From Candidatus Tenderia electrophaga (GTDB lineage Bacteria > Pseudomonadota > Gammaproteobacteria > Tenderiales > Tenderiaceae): a stretch of DNA of 64,000 bases. Below the pieces are notes generated by a model. That model saw nothing but the letters and a program-made list of their open reading frames with translations. It did not search any database and was not told the DNA's origin. Of this stretch, positions 18,527-27,236 are shown piece after piece. The stretch covers positions 1,054,001 through 1,118,000 of the forward strand of contig CP013099.1 of assembly GCA_001447805.1 (NCBI GenBank), given 5' to 3'. The translations under genes were made by a program, and so were the position numbers. Every line of letters begins with the position of its first letter. The first letter of the stretch is position 1.

Positions 18527-19633
18527 ATGAGCAGCTATCAAGGGACCGCGGACTACGATCACAAAACCATGCCCTGCACCGGCGTCTTGCTGTGCAACCT
18601 GGGCTCGCCGGATGCGCCCACGCCCGAGGCGGTGCGTCGTTATCTGGCCCAGTTTCTGTGGGACCCGAGGGTGATCGAGGTGTCGCGACCGGTTTGGTGG
18701 CTGGCCCTGCATGGCGTGATCCTGCGCATCCGTCCCAAGCGCTCGGCGCGCGCCTACCAAAAGGTCTGGACCGATGACGGCTCGCCCCTGATCGCTATTT
18801 CCAAGCGTCAGGCTGAGGCGCTGCAATTGAGTTTGGAGTCGCGCATCCCGGGCCCGGTACATGTGGCGTTGGCCATGCGTTACGGTCGCCCTTCCATCGA
18901 TTCCGCCTTGCAGCGCCTCAAGCAGGCCAATGCCCGTCGTATCCTGGTGCTGCCCCTGTATCCGCAGTATTCGGCCACCACCACGGCCTCTGTATTCGAC
19001 GCGGTAATGGACGAGCTCAAGACCTGGCGCTGGTTGCCGGAGATGCGTTACGTCAATCACTATCACGATGACGCGCGTTACATCCAGGCCCTGGCCAACA
19101 GCATTCGGGAGCAGTTCGAAGCCGAAGGCCGGCCGCAAAAACTGATCTTCTCCTTCCATGGCACGCCCAAGCGTTACTTCCTCGCCGGCGATCCCTATTT
19201 CTGCGAGTGCCACAAGACGGCGCGCCTGACCGCCGCGGCCTTGGGTTTGAGCGATGAACAATGGCAGCTGACGTTTCAGTCGCGCTTTGGCCGGGAGGAG
19301 TGGCTGCAACCCTATACCGACAAGACCTTGGGAAAGTTGCCCAAGCAGGGGATCAAGAATATCGCCGTGGTCAGCCCCGCCTTTTCCGCCGATTGCCTCG
19401 AAACCCTGGAGGAGATCGCCATGGAGAATCGCGACATCTTTCTCGAGGCGGGCGGCGAGTCCTACCGCTATATCCCGGCCTTGAACGACCGGCCCGATCA
19501 TATCGAGGCCCTGACCGAGCTGGCCTTGCGTCATATGCAGGGTTGGCCGGAGTTGGAGGCCGATTGGAATGTGTCCCATGTGACGCGCGCGGCGGAGGCG
19601 ACCCAGGCGCGCGCGCGGGCCTTGGGCGCCTAA
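18527..19633 (+). CDS. hemH: Ferrochelatase
   Basis: HemH inserts Fe2+ into protoporphyrin IX as the last step of haem synthesis. The 368-residue protein shows GVLLCNLGSPDAPTPEAVRRY near residue 18 in one strand, LYPQYSATTTASVFD near 145, and the active-site SFHGTPKRYFLAGDPYFCEC near 206 with the catalytic His. SPAFSADCLETLEEI near 285 holds the second conserved acidic patch. The ATG at 18527 is preceded by TAGGGAG. The 28 upstream in-frame residues have no family match and were rejected. It stands alone between a regulator and a convergent lpxH. Confidence 0.96.
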   Translation: MSSYQGTADYDHKTMPCTGVLLCNLGSPDAPTPEAVRRYLAQFLWDPRVIEVSRPVWWLALHGVILRIRPKRSARAYQKVWTDDGSPLIAISKRQAEALQLSLESRIPGPVHVALAMRYGRPSIDSALQRLKQANARRILVLPLYPQYSATTTASVFDAVMDELKTWRWLPEMRYVNHYHDDARYIQALANSIREQFEAEGRPQKLIFSFHGTPKRYFLAGDPYFCECHKTARLTAAALGLSDEQWQLTFQSRFGREEWLQPYTDKTLGKLPKQGIKNIAVVSPAFSADCLETLEEIAMENRDIFLEAGGESYRYIPALNDRPDHIEALTELALRHMQGWPELEADWNVSHVTRAAEATQARARALGA

Positions 19634-19643
19634 CTCGGATGTC

Positions 19644-19805
19644 TCGCCGCATTTCTACGGCGACGGCCCCATGGCGCGTCCTGACGGGTTTTTACTCGGC
19701 GTGCTCGCCAGACCGGCACGTATGCCGGCGCGCGCCGCAGTCGTAAAGCGCCGGCCGTGCCGCAGCCTTGAGCTGTCTCGCTACAACGCTGGTGAGAAAT
19801 CCTAG
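19644..19805. repeat. Degenerate family B repeat (copy 2)
   Basis: GGTGAGAAATCCTAG at 19791-19805 matches the right end of the MITE at 3409-3658, and CCGCATTTCT at 19648-19657 resembles its left end. GCTACAAC just inside the right end also recurs in copy 1. The CTAG end again supplies the TAG stop of the neighbouring gene (lpxH). The remaining DNA between hemH and lpxH has no coding frame. Confidence 0.5.
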
Positions 19806-20527
19806 TCTTTAGCGAAATTGCTGAGCCGACAGCCCGACGCGTCACAGCGTAGGCTGCTGTCTTGTGAGTACCAGTCCCCCAGTACGATGCGGCGCGCCGG
19901 GCGGCCGTCGATCTCCAGTTCATGTACCGCCGGGCGGTGTGTGTGGCCGTGGATCAACTGTGTCACGCCGTAGGCGCGCATGGCCTCCACCACCGCCGCC
20001 GGGTTGACGTCCATGATCGCCTCTGTTTTTTCCCGCGTGCGGCTGCGGCTTGCGTCGCGGTACTGCTTGGCGATGGCCAGGCGCCGTGCCTCGCTGGCAG
20101 CCAGAAATTGCCGCTGCCAGGCCGGGTCGCGCAGTTGCCGTCGTAACTGCTGGTAATCCACATCGTCGCTGCACAGGCTGTCGCCGTGCATCACCAGCGT
20201 ACGCGTGCCATACAGGTCGATGACTTGCGGATCGTCGATCAGCTGACAGCCGCTCAGCGCCTCAAAGCCGTGGCCGAGCAGGAAGTCACGGTTGCCGTGC
20301 ATGATACGCACCGGCACGCCTTGGTCGGTGAGCCGCCGCAGGGCCTGCAACGCGGCGCGGTGCTCCGCCTGTACGGCGTCGTCGCCGATCCACACCTCGA
20401 ACAGATCGCCGAGAATATAGAGCGCCTCGCAGCCCGGCGCCTGGCGTTCGAGAAATTCGACGAAACGACGGCTGATCTCGGGGTGCTCGCCGCCCAGATG
20501 GATGTCGGCGATGAAGAGGGTGCTCAT
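19802..20527 (-). CDS. lpxH: UDP-2,3-diacylglucosamine pyrophosphatase
   Basis: LpxH hydrolyses UDP-2,3-diacylglucosamine to lipid X on the cytoplasmic face of the inner membrane in lipid A synthesis. The 241-residue protein carries calcineurin-like metallophosphoesterase motifs in order: FIADIHLGGEHPE (residues 5-17), YILGDLFEVWIGDD (about 37-50), MHGNRDFLLG (about 78-87), MHGDSLCSDD (about 113-122) and IHGHTHRPA (about 193-201). It starts five bases after the ppiA stop, so ppiA-lpxH is an operon, the same order seen in many Gammaproteobacteria. Confidence 0.96.
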   Translation of the reverse strand: MSTLFIADIHLGGEHPEISRRFVEFLERQAPGCEALYILGDLFEVWIGDDAVQAEHRAALQALRRLTDQGVPVRIMHGNRDFLLGHGFEALSGCQLIDDPQVIDLYGTRTLVMHGDSLCSDDVDYQQLRRQLRDPAWQRQFLAASEARRLAIAKQYRDASRSRTREKTEAIMDVNPAAVVEAMRAYGVTQLIHGHTHRPAVHELEIDGRPARRIVLGDWYSQDSSLRCDASGCRLSNFAKD

Positions 20528-20532
20528 GCGTC

Positions 20533-21108
20533 CTACTCGACCAGCGTCGCCTTGTCGATGATGACCGGCTTGATCGGTACGTCGCGAAACCTGTCGCGAT
20601 TGCCCGTGGCCACGGCGCGGATTTCGTCCACCGTTGCCATGCCTTCGACCACCTCGCCGAATACGGCATAGCCCCAGCCGCGACTGTTGGGTGCGCTGTG
20701 ATTAAGAAAATCATTGTCTTTGACATTGATGAAAAACTGGGCGGTGGCCGAGTGCGGGTCGTTGGTGCGCGCCATGGCGACACTGCCGCGCACATTCTTC
20801 AGGCCATTGTCGGCCTCGTTTCGGATCGGCGCGCGGGTCTCTTTTTTGCGCATTTGCGTGGTGAAACCGCCGCCCTGGATCATAAAGTCGGGAATCACAC
20901 GATGAAAGAGGGTGCCGTCATAAAAGCCGTCCTGAACATATTGAATAAAATTGTCCACGGTCTTGGGCGCCGCCTGGGGGTTCAGTTGCAGCACGATGTC
21001 GCCGTAATTGGTCTCCAGCTTGACCTTGGGCGGCGTGTCTGCGGCCAGGCTCAGCGGCGCGGTCAAGACGGCCAAGATCATGAGTAAAGCAGTGCTTAGA
21101 TTTTTCAT
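20533..21108 (-). CDS. ppiA: Periplasmic cyclophilin-type peptidyl-prolyl isomerase
   Basis: The 191-residue protein has a Sec signal peptide ([20 protein letters not shown], cleaved near SLAAD) and a full cyclophilin domain. Catalytic and substrate-pocket residues are in [15 protein letters not shown] (about residues 73-87) and [17 protein letters not shown] (about 118-134). The ending [17 protein letters not shown] is typical. It catalyses proline cis-trans isomerisation during folding in the periplasm. It is the first gene of a two-gene unit with lpxH. Confidence 0.93.
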   Translation of the reverse strand: MKNLSTALLMILAVLTAPLSLAADTPPKVKLETNYGDIVLQLNPQAAPKTVDNFIQYVQDGFYDGTLFHRVIPDFMIQGGGFTTQMRKKETRAPIRNEADNGLKNVRGSVAMARTNDPHSATAQFFINVKDNDFLNHSAPNSRGWGYAVFGEVVEGMATVDEIRAVATGNRDRFRDVPIKPVIIDKATLVE

Positions 21109-21245
21109 TGGGTTCCCCGTGGCTAAATGGACAAAGTTTCATCATATCGGCTTCATGGTGCGGAAAAAAGCGCAACCGGAATTTTTCGCCTGGTTCCGTT
21201 AGAATGGCGCCTTTGTCAATGCGATTGTGCTAAGGGCCTCAGGCG

Positions 21246-22631
21246 ATGTTGCGGGTATTCAACAACTTAACCAAGAAAAAAGAAGTATTTAAACCCATCG
21301 AGCCGGGTCGGGTGGGCATGTATGTGTGTGGCATGACGGTGTACGACTACTGCCATGTGGGCCACGCCCGGGTGCTGGTGGTATTCGATATGATCACCCG
21401 CTATTTGCGTTATTCGGGCTATGCGGTCAACTATGTGCGCAACATCACCGACATCGACGATAAAATCATTAAGCGTGCCCACGAAAATGGTGAAGGCATC
21501 GAGCATCTCACCCAGCGCTTCATCGATGCCATGCATGAAGACGCCGCCGCCCTGGGGGTTGAGCCGCCGGACAGAGAGCCGCGCGCCACTGCCTCCATGG
21601 ATCACATTATCGCCATGGTTCAGACCTTGGTGGACAAGGGCTATGCCTATGCCGCCGCCAACGGTGATGTGTATTACGACGTCAGCAGGTTCGAGGGTTA
21701 CGGCAAGCTGTCGGGTAAGAAAACCGAAGACCTGCGCGCCGGCGAGCGTGTGGCGGTGGGTGAGGCCAAGGACGATCCCCTCGACTTCGTGCTGTGGAAG
21801 GCGGCCAAGCCGGACGAGCCGAGTTGGGATTCACCCTGGGGACCGGGGCGTCCCGGTTGGCACATCGAGTGCTCGGCTATGTCGACCCATTGTCTGGGTG
21901 AGCACTTCGACATCCATGGCGGCGGTCTGGATCTGCAATTTCCCCATCACGAAAACGAGATCGCACAAAGCGAGGGCGCGACCGGCTGTAAGTTCGTCAA
22001 CTACTGGTTGCACAACGGTTTTGTGCAGATCAATCAGGAAAAGATGTCCAAGTCCTTGGGCAACTTCTTCACCCTGCGCGAGGTGCTCAAGACCTACGCG
22101 CCGGAGGTGATGCGTTATTTTATTCTGGCCAGCCACTACCGCAGCCCGCTCAATTATTCGAATCACAACCTGGACAGCGCGCGCGCGGCGCTGGAACGTT
22201 TTTACACCGCCCTGCGCGGTGTAAAGGCGGTAGACGTGAGCGATGGCGGCGAATATGAGACCCGCTTCCGTCAGGCCATGGACGATGATTTCAATACCGC
22301 CGAGGCCATGGCGGTGTTGTTCGAAATCGCCAACCAGCTCAACAAGGCCAAGGCGGAAAACGATCCAAAGCAGGCGGCGCAGCGGGCCGGCCAGTTGAAA
22401 TACTTGGGTGGAATATTGGGCCTGCTGCAGGATGATGCCGAGACCTTCCTGAAGGGTGCTACGGTCGACGGTGGTATGAGTGACAAGGACATCGACGTGA
22501 TGATCGCACGGCGTACCACCGCCAAGCGGGACAAGCACTGGGCCGAGGCCGACCGTATTCGCGATGAGCTCCAGGCCCAGGGTATCATCCTGGAAGACGG
22601 CCCCGGCGGCACCACCTGGCGGCGCGGCTGA
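21246..22631 (+). CDS. cysS: Cysteinyl-tRNA synthetase
   Basis: The 461-residue class I synthetase charges tRNA-Cys. It shows the HIGH-equivalent [11 protein letters not shown] near residue 33, the zinc ligands ([10 protein letters not shown] near 26; WHIECSAM near 206; [20 protein letters not shown] near 227) and the KMSKSLGNF loop near 267. Its last residues and the stop codon are encoded by one arm and the loop of a perfect 23-bp inverted repeat (22603-22656), which is unusual and may control its mRNA end. Confidence 0.97.
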   Translation: MLRVFNNLTKKKEVFKPIEPGRVGMYVCGMTVYDYCHVGHARVLVVFDMITRYLRYSGYAVNYVRNITDIDDKIIKRAHENGEGIEHLTQRFIDAMHEDAAALGVEPPDREPRATASMDHIIAMVQTLVDKGYAYAAANGDVYYDVSRFEGYGKLSGKKTEDLRAGERVAVGEAKDDPLDFVLWKAAKPDEPSWDSPWGPGRPGWHIECSAMSTHCLGEHFDIHGGGLDLQFPHHENEIAQSEGATGCKFVNYWLHNGFVQINQEKMSKSLGNFFTLREVLKTYAPEVMRYFILASHYRSPLNYSNHNLDSARAALERFYTALRGVKAVDVSDGGEYETRFRQAMDDDFNTAEAMAVLFEIANQLNKAKAENDPKQAAQRAGQLKYLGGILGLLQDDAETFLKGATVDGGMSDKDIDVMIARRTTAKRDKHWAEADRIRDELQAQGIILEDGPGGTTWRRG

Positions 22632-22656
22632 AGGCGCCGCCAGGTGGTGCCGCCGG
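22603..22656. repeat. Perfect 23-bp inverted repeat spanning the cysS stop codon
   Basis: Bases 22603-22625 are the exact reverse complement of 22634-22656. The 8-base loop GGCTGAAG contains the cysS TGA (22629-22631). The stem is very GC-rich and would be extremely stable in RNA. There is no T-run, so it is not a standard intrinsic terminator. It lies 37 bases before the glrK GTG. Confidence 0.9.
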
Positions 22657-22692
22657 CTTGATCTTGACAACAAGGAGCGCCATCGGCTTAGC

Positions 22693-24132
22693 GTGAAACT
22701 GTTGCGTCCCACCTCCATCATCCAGCTGATCCTGATCGGCTTCGCCGTGGTAGCCCTGCCGCTGATAGTGGCGCTATTGTATGCGGCGGCTTCGGTGGAC
22801 AAGCTGGCGGCCCAGAGTCAACGGGCCATTTCCCATGCCGTCAAGGCCACCGAGGGCGGACGCATGCTGGCGGAGCAGATCACGCTCATGGAGCGTAATC
22901 TACGCCAATACCAGGTGCTGGGGGATGAGGCCCTGCTGCGGGTCTACCAGGCCAACCGGGCGCGCTTTGACGAGACCCTGGGGCCGCTCAGCACGCTGCC
23001 CCTGCCGGAAGACCTGCAGCAGATCCTGGCCCGGCTGCGGGGTGAGGAGTACCAGTTCTATCAGCGTGTGCGTGATCGGCGAGACGCCCTCGGCGACCTG
23101 GATGTGGCCGACACCTTCACCCGGCTGGCCGAGTTGGCGCAACAAATCCTGGTGCAGAGCCAGCGCCTGATCGACGTCCAGGTGGAACGCACCCAGCGTT
23201 CTGCGCAGCAGGCCCAGCGCACCCTGTTTATGCTGTCCTCCCTGCTGGTGCCGGCGGTGCTGGTGTTGCTGGGGTTCGTCGTGGTGCTGATCCGGCGGCC
23301 TTTGCACCGCCTGGATGAGGCCATCCATCGCCTGGGGGCGGGGGATTTTACCGTGCCCCTGCAATTGCAGGGGCCGCGTGACCTGGAACAGCTGGGCGAG
23401 CGGCTCGACTGGATGCGCACCCGCCTGATGGAGGTGGATGAGGACAAGCAGCGCTTTCTGCGCCATATCTCACACGAGCTCAAGACGCCGCTGACCTCCA
23501 TCCGCGAGGGCTCGGAGCTGTTGGCCGAGGAGATCCCCGGTCCGTTGTCACCGCAACAACACGAGATCGCCGAGCTGTTGCGCCAGAACGGCCAGCAGTT
23601 GCAGAAGCTGATCGAGGATTTATTGAACTATAATGCCGCTACCCACGGTCCGGCGCTGAATCTGGCACCGCTGCAGCTGGACGAGCTGGTCAATGCAGTG
23701 ATTGCCGATTGTAAGATGGCGGTGATGACCCGGCGGCTCTGGTTCGAAGTGGACCTGGCCGAGGTGAGTGTGGTCGCCGACGCGGAAAAGCTGCGCGTGG
23801 TCATCGATAATCTGCTTTCCAATGCCATCAAGTATTCGCCCCTGCAGGGCCGAATCCGGGTCTGCCTCAGCCGCCGCCAGGGGCAGGCTTGGCTGGATGT
23901 GGAAGATCAGGGGCCCGGCATCCCGCCCGAGCAGCAGGAGCGGGTATTCGAGGCCTTTTATCAGGGAACCGCGTCGTACACCGGCCATGTGGCCGGCAGC
24001 GGATTGGGACTTTCCATTGTGCGGGAATACCTGCATGCCCACGGTGGCGCCATAGAAGTAGTCAACGACGGCAAGCCGGGCGCCCACCTGCGTGCCCGAT
24101 TGCCGTTGCAACAGGAGACGGCAACGGGATGA
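22693..24132 (+). CDS. glrK: GlrK-like sensor histidine kinase
   Basis: The 479-residue inner-membrane kinase starts at GTG 22693 (VKLLRPTSIIQLILIGFAVV), with the first membrane helix at about residues 8-32. A periplasmic coiled domain follows, then a second helix (TLFMLSSLLVPAVLVLLGFV, about 178-197), a HAMP linker (IHRLGAGDFTVPL), the H-box FLRHISHELKTPLTSIREGS near 255 and HATPase boxes (NLLSNAIKYSP; DVEDQGPGIP; GSGLGLSIV). Sequence style and the downstream qseG-glrR genes identify it as GlrK (QseE-type), partner of the sigma-54 activator GlrR. The GTG has no strong ribosome site, and the cysS hairpin lies just upstream. Confidence 0.88.
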   Translation: MKLLRPTSIIQLILIGFAVVALPLIVALLYAAASVDKLAAQSQRAISHAVKATEGGRMLAEQITLMERNLRQYQVLGDEALLRVYQANRARFDETLGPLSTLPLPEDLQQILARLRGEEYQFYQRVRDRRDALGDLDVADTFTRLAELAQQILVQSQRLIDVQVERTQRSAQQAQRTLFMLSSLLVPAVLVLLGFVVVLIRRPLHRLDEAIHRLGAGDFTVPLQLQGPRDLEQLGERLDWMRTRLMEVDEDKQRFLRHISHELKTPLTSIREGSELLAEEIPGPLSPQQHEIAELLRQNGQQLQKLIEDLLNYNAATHGPALNLAPLQLDELVNAVIADCKMAVMTRRLWFEVDLAEVSVVADAEKLRVVIDNLLSNAIKYSPLQGRIRVCLSRRQGQAWLDVEDQGPGIPPEQQERVFEAFYQGTASYTGHVAGSGLGLSIVREYLHAHGGAIEVVNDGKPGAHLRARLPLQQETATG

Positions 24133-24674
24133 AATCCTGGCATTTGATAACATGGGGTATAGTGCTTTGGTCTTCGCTCCTGCTGGCGGGCTGCAGCGGC
24201 CTGCCGCTGTGGCTGGAAACCCCCGAGGCAAAGCGCAACCCCGCCGCTTCGGTGGCGCCGTTGACCGCGGAACAGGCCGTATTGCAACAATTCGCCTGGG
24301 TGCAGCGCGCTGCGGCGGAGCAGCTGGAGCGGGAATTGCCGGCCCTGGAAGAAGTCTTTGCCCTCCAGCCGGTGGAGCGTCACCGGCTGCGCCTGGCGGT
24401 GACCCTCGGCTTTGCCGATTGCCGCGGCTGCGACCGGCAGCGCGCCGTCGAGTTGTTCCAGCAGAGTCAGCGTGAAGCTGAGGAAGACACCACGCGCACC
24501 CTGGCCGCTATGTTTCTCGACCTGCTCGAGACCCGTACGCAGCTTGAGGCCCGGGGCACGGAGCTGGCGCGGCAACGGCAGGCGGCACAGGCCTTGCAAC
24601 AGCAGCTGGGGGCCTTACAAGAAAAGCTGGACGCCTTGACCTCTATCGAGGAGAGTCTGCACCAGCGCGAATAA
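24129..24674 (+). CDS. qseG: QseG-like outer-membrane lipoprotein
   Basis: This 181-residue protein begins in an ATGA overlap with the glrK stop. Its N-terminus (WGIVLWSSLLLAGCSG) is a lipoprotein signal with the acylated Cys at residue 22. The mature part is helical, with a C-terminal Gln-rich coiled coil (QAAQALQQQLGALQEKLDAL). In enterobacteria the gene between glrK and glrR encodes QseG, a lipoprotein that contacts the kinase from the outer membrane. The assignment here is by position, size and lipobox, and sequence similarity cannot be scored. Confidence 0.7.
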   Translation: MKSWHLITWGIVLWSSLLLAGCSGLPLWLETPEAKRNPAASVAPLTAEQAVLQQFAWVQRAAAEQLERELPALEEVFALQPVERHRLRLAVTLGFADCRGCDRQRAVELFQQSQREAEEDTTRTLAAMFLDLLETRTQLEARGTELARQRQAAQALQQQLGALQEKLDALTSIEESLHQRE

Positions 24675-24698
24675 GATGATTAACCGCAAGGGTGGAAC

Positions 24699-26042
24699 AT
24701 GATGAATGCTGCCAAGGTAATGATAGTGGATGATGATCCGAGCCTGCTGCGCTTGCTGTCCATGCGCCTGGAGGCGGCCGGCTACGAGCCGGTGTGCGCC
24801 TCCAGCGGCGAGCAGGCGCTGGCCAAACTGCCGGTCTCCCGGCCTCAGGTGGTGATTACCGACCTGCGCATGGGAGGCATGAACGGCATGGCCCTGTTCG
24901 GTGAGATTCATGAACGCAACCCCTCCATGCCGGTGATTATGCTTACCGCCCACGGCTCCATTCCCGACGCGGTGGCGGCCACCAGCCGCGGGGTATTCGG
25001 TTTTCTGACCAAACCCTTCGACAGCAAACAATTGCTGGATATGGTCAAGCAGGCCGCCTCCTTCGGTGGCGAACAGTCCAGTGAAGCGCCGCAAGACGAG
25101 TGGTGCCGCGAGATCGTGACGCGCAGCTCCGCTATGGATGAGTTGCTCAGCCAGGCCCATCTGATCGCGCGCAGTGATGTCAGCGTGTTTATTCACGGCG
25201 AGAGCGGTACCGGCAAGGAATTGCTGGCACGCGCTATCCACCGCGCCAGCCCGCGCGCCGACAAGCCGTTTATCGCGGTCAATTGCAGCGCCATTCCGGA
25301 GCAGCTGCTGGAATCCGAACTCTTCGGTCACCGCAAGGGCGCCTTTACCGGCGCCACCCATGATCACAAGGGGTTGTTCCAGGCCGCCCACGGCGGCACC
25401 CTGTTCCTTGACGAGATCGGCGATATGCCGCCGGCCTTTCAGTCCAAGTTATTGCGCGTACTGCAGGAGCACCAGGTGCGGCCGGTGGGATCGGTGGAGT
25501 CCATTCCCATCGATGTGCGCATGATCTCGGCCACCCACCGCGACTTGGAACAGGCTACCCAAGAGGGTGAATTCCGCGAAGACCTGTATTACCGCCTGAA
25601 TGTGGTGGCCCTTGAAATGCCGGCCCTGGCCGAGCGGCGCGAGGATATTCCCCTGTTGGCCAATCACTTTCTGCACAAGCTGCGCGGCAAGGAGGCGAAA
25701 AAGGCCAAGAGTTTCTCGCCCGAGGCCGTTGCATTGCTGGTGCAGGCCGCCTGGCCGGGCAACGTGCGCCAGCTCTACAATGTGGTGGAGCAGGCGGTGG
25801 TGCTGACCACCTCGGCCGTCATCCCGGCCCAGCTGGTGCAGCGTGCGTTGCGCAGCAAGGGCAATGAGATTCTGCCCTTCGCCGAGGCGCGCCAGCGTTT
25901 CGAACGCGACTATCTCACCAAGCTGCTACGCACCACCAACGGTAATGTCACCCAAGCGGCGCGGCTGGCCCAGCGGAATCGCACCGAGTTTTATAAGCTA
26001 CTGAATAAGCATCACTTAGCCCCCGCCTTGTTTAAAGAATGA
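24699..26042 (+). CDS. glrR: GlrR-like sigma-54-dependent response regulator
   Basis: The 447-residue activator has a receiver domain (VMIVDDDPSLLRLLS; phospho-Asp in VVITDLRMGGMNGM near residue 54; Lys in FLTKPFD near 104). An AAA+ sigma-54-interaction domain follows (Walker A HGESGTGKELLARAIH near 167; GAFTGA loop in HRKGAFTGATHDHKG near 215; Walker B GGTLFLDEIGDMP near 235). The C-terminus is a Fis-type HTH (GNVTQAARLAQRNRTEFYKLL). It is paired with GlrK. The 300 bp downstream carry two exact matches to the TGTC-N10-GACA site described for GlrR and a sigma-54 promoter, so it probably controls the next gene. Confidence 0.9.
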   Translation: MMNAAKVMIVDDDPSLLRLLSMRLEAAGYEPVCASSGEQALAKLPVSRPQVVITDLRMGGMNGMALFGEIHERNPSMPVIMLTAHGSIPDAVAATSRGVFGFLTKPFDSKQLLDMVKQAASFGGEQSSEAPQDEWCREIVTRSSAMDELLSQAHLIARSDVSVFIHGESGTGKELLARAIHRASPRADKPFIAVNCSAIPEQLLESELFGHRKGAFTGATHDHKGLFQAAHGGTLFLDEIGDMPPAFQSKLLRVLQEHQVRPVGSVESIPIDVRMISATHRDLEQATQEGEFREDLYYRLNVVALEMPALAERREDIPLLANHFLHKLRGKEAKKAKSFSPEAVALLVQAAWPGNVRQLYNVVEQAVVLTTSAVIPAQLVQRALRSKGNEILPFAEARQRFERDYLTKLLRTTNGNVTQAARLAQRNRTEFYKLLNKHHLAPALFKE

Positions 26043-26046
26043 GGAT

Positions 26047-26064
26047 TGTCGCTGCATGGCGACA
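26047..26064. promoter_or_regulatory. Candidate GlrR-binding site 1 (TGTC-N10-GACA)
   Basis: TGTCGCTGCATGGCGACA is a perfect TGTC-N10-GACA palindrome with extended symmetry (TTGTCGC/GCGACAA). This is the pattern reported for GlrR upstream of the enterobacterial glmY and glmZ promoters. It begins five bases after the glrR stop and lies about 160 bases upstream of the sigma-54 -24 element, a normal enhancer distance. Confidence 0.65.
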
Positions 26065-26113
26065 AGGGGGATGGCCATCAGTTCATATACTTAGCGGTGT
26101 TTCCTCATTTGGC

Positions 26114-26131
26114 TGTCGCCGCAGGGCGACA
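26114..26131. promoter_or_regulatory. Candidate GlrR-binding site 2 (TGTC-N10-GACA)
   Basis: TGTCGCCGCAGGGCGACA repeats the same pattern 67 bases after site 1, about 95 bases upstream of the -24 element. The two sites share all outer and most inner bases. Two hairpin-forming units also fit a transcription-end role for glrR, but the lack of T-runs and the exact spacing favour protein binding. Confidence 0.65.
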
Positions 26132-26206
26132 GATTCGTGCTGCCCCGCACCGGCCGATCACCGGGCGGGATATATAAGATATTGATTAATAAATACAATC
26201 CATTGC

Positions 26207-26222
26207 TGGTATAGTTGTTGCA
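26207..26222 (+). promoter_or_regulatory. Sigma-54 promoter ahead of the exosortase-type acyltransferase
   Basis: TGGTATAGTTGTTGCA has the invariant GG at -24 and GC at -12 with exactly ten bases between them, and a full TTGCA -12 box. The predicted transcript begins near 26233, leaving an untranslated leader of about 110 bases before GTG 26343. The leader contains a small hairpin (CCCTT-TACCG-AAGGG near 26279-26293). The rest of the 26043-26342 gap holds nothing else I can name. Confidence 0.6.
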
Positions 26223-26342
26223 TGGTTCATGGGGGTATGGTGAGGCGGGTGTGCCGCGGGGGTGGTAATGACATCGGTCCCTTTACCGAAGGGGGGCGCC
26301 TTCTAATAAGGTCGCGATACGTCCGGGCGCCTTGAGAGTTTT

Positions 26343-27152
26343 GTGCGGTTCATTTGGCAAAGGATTGATCCATTGACTACTAGCTCCAGTTTATTTCACC
26401 AGAATTTCGAAATCCTAAAGGCAGACACCCCCGACTTAATCGATGCGGCGCATGAACTGAGATATCAAGTTTATTGCCAAGAGAAGGGTTACGAGGACGC
26501 CGAGCGTTACCCCGATCGGCGCGAATATGATGAGTATGACAGCCACGCCGTCCACAGTCTGATCAGGCACCGCCACAGTGGCGTGTATATCGGCGTGGTG
26601 CGGCTGGTGCTGCCCCATAGCGGGGGCGCCGATCGGCCGTTGCCGATCGAGCAGCACTGCGGGCTGGATCTGGAAAAATCCCATCCCCATCTTGCCACGT
26701 TGCCGCGACAGGCGATCGGTGAAATCTCCCGTTTTTCGGTCTCCAAGGTATATCGTCGCCGTATCGCCGAGCAGGGTCTGATCTGGGGTGTGTGCCGGGA
26801 GGGTGAGTCTTACAATGCCAATTTTCATCCCCACTTCAATCGCCGCCATCTGCCCTTGATCACCCTCGGCTTGATCGCCGCCTCGTTTCGCATGTGTGAA
26901 GAACATAAAATTCGTCACTGTTATGCGGCCATGGAACCTACGCTGCTGCGTCTGCTGCAAGGGGTTGGTATCGGCTTTCAACCGCTGGGTATGCCGGTGG
27001 ATTATCATGGTATGCGGGTGCCGGCCTATTATCCGGTGAGTGAAAGGATGCCCTGGGTGTTGAATACCCGTTCCGAGTTGCGAGGCATCTATTACGGCGA
27101 GCAGACCCAATCTCAGGAGCGCTACCGCCACAAGCAGCTGGTGGCTGTCTGA
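26343..27152 (+). CDS. PEP-CTERM/exosortase system-associated acyltransferase
   Basis: The 269-residue protein resembles the exosortase-associated GNAT-like acyltransferase family, relatives of N-acyl amino acid synthases. Visible family segments are LRYQVYCQEKGYED near residue 38, YIGVVRLVLP near 82, EISRFSVSKVYRRR near 127 and CYAAMEPTLLRLLQGVGIGF near 199. The family normally sits in PEP-CTERM/exosortase exopolysaccharide loci, but none of those genes is in this window. It may add a fatty acyl group to an unknown amine. The GTG 26343 start is supported by GAGAG upstream, and TTG 26373 is an alternative. It is preceded by the candidate GlrR/sigma-54 control region. Confidence 0.78.
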   Translation: MRFIWQRIDPLTTSSSLFHQNFEILKADTPDLIDAAHELRYQVYCQEKGYEDAERYPDRREYDEYDSHAVHSLIRHRHSGVYIGVVRLVLPHSGGADRPLPIEQHCGLDLEKSHPHLATLPRQAIGEISRFSVSKVYRRRIAEQGLIWGVCREGESYNANFHPHFNRRHLPLITLGLIAASFRMCEEHKIRHCYAAMEPTLLRLLQGVGIGFQPLGMPVDYHGMRVPAYYPVSERMPWVLNTRSELRGIYYGEQTQSQERYRHKQLVAV

Positions 27153-27236
27153 TGTGATGCCATCCGCTGCATGTGCAGCGGCTAAGGCGCTCGGTTAACA
27201 TTGATCCCATTGGATGTTTTAAAATGGGATGGGCCC

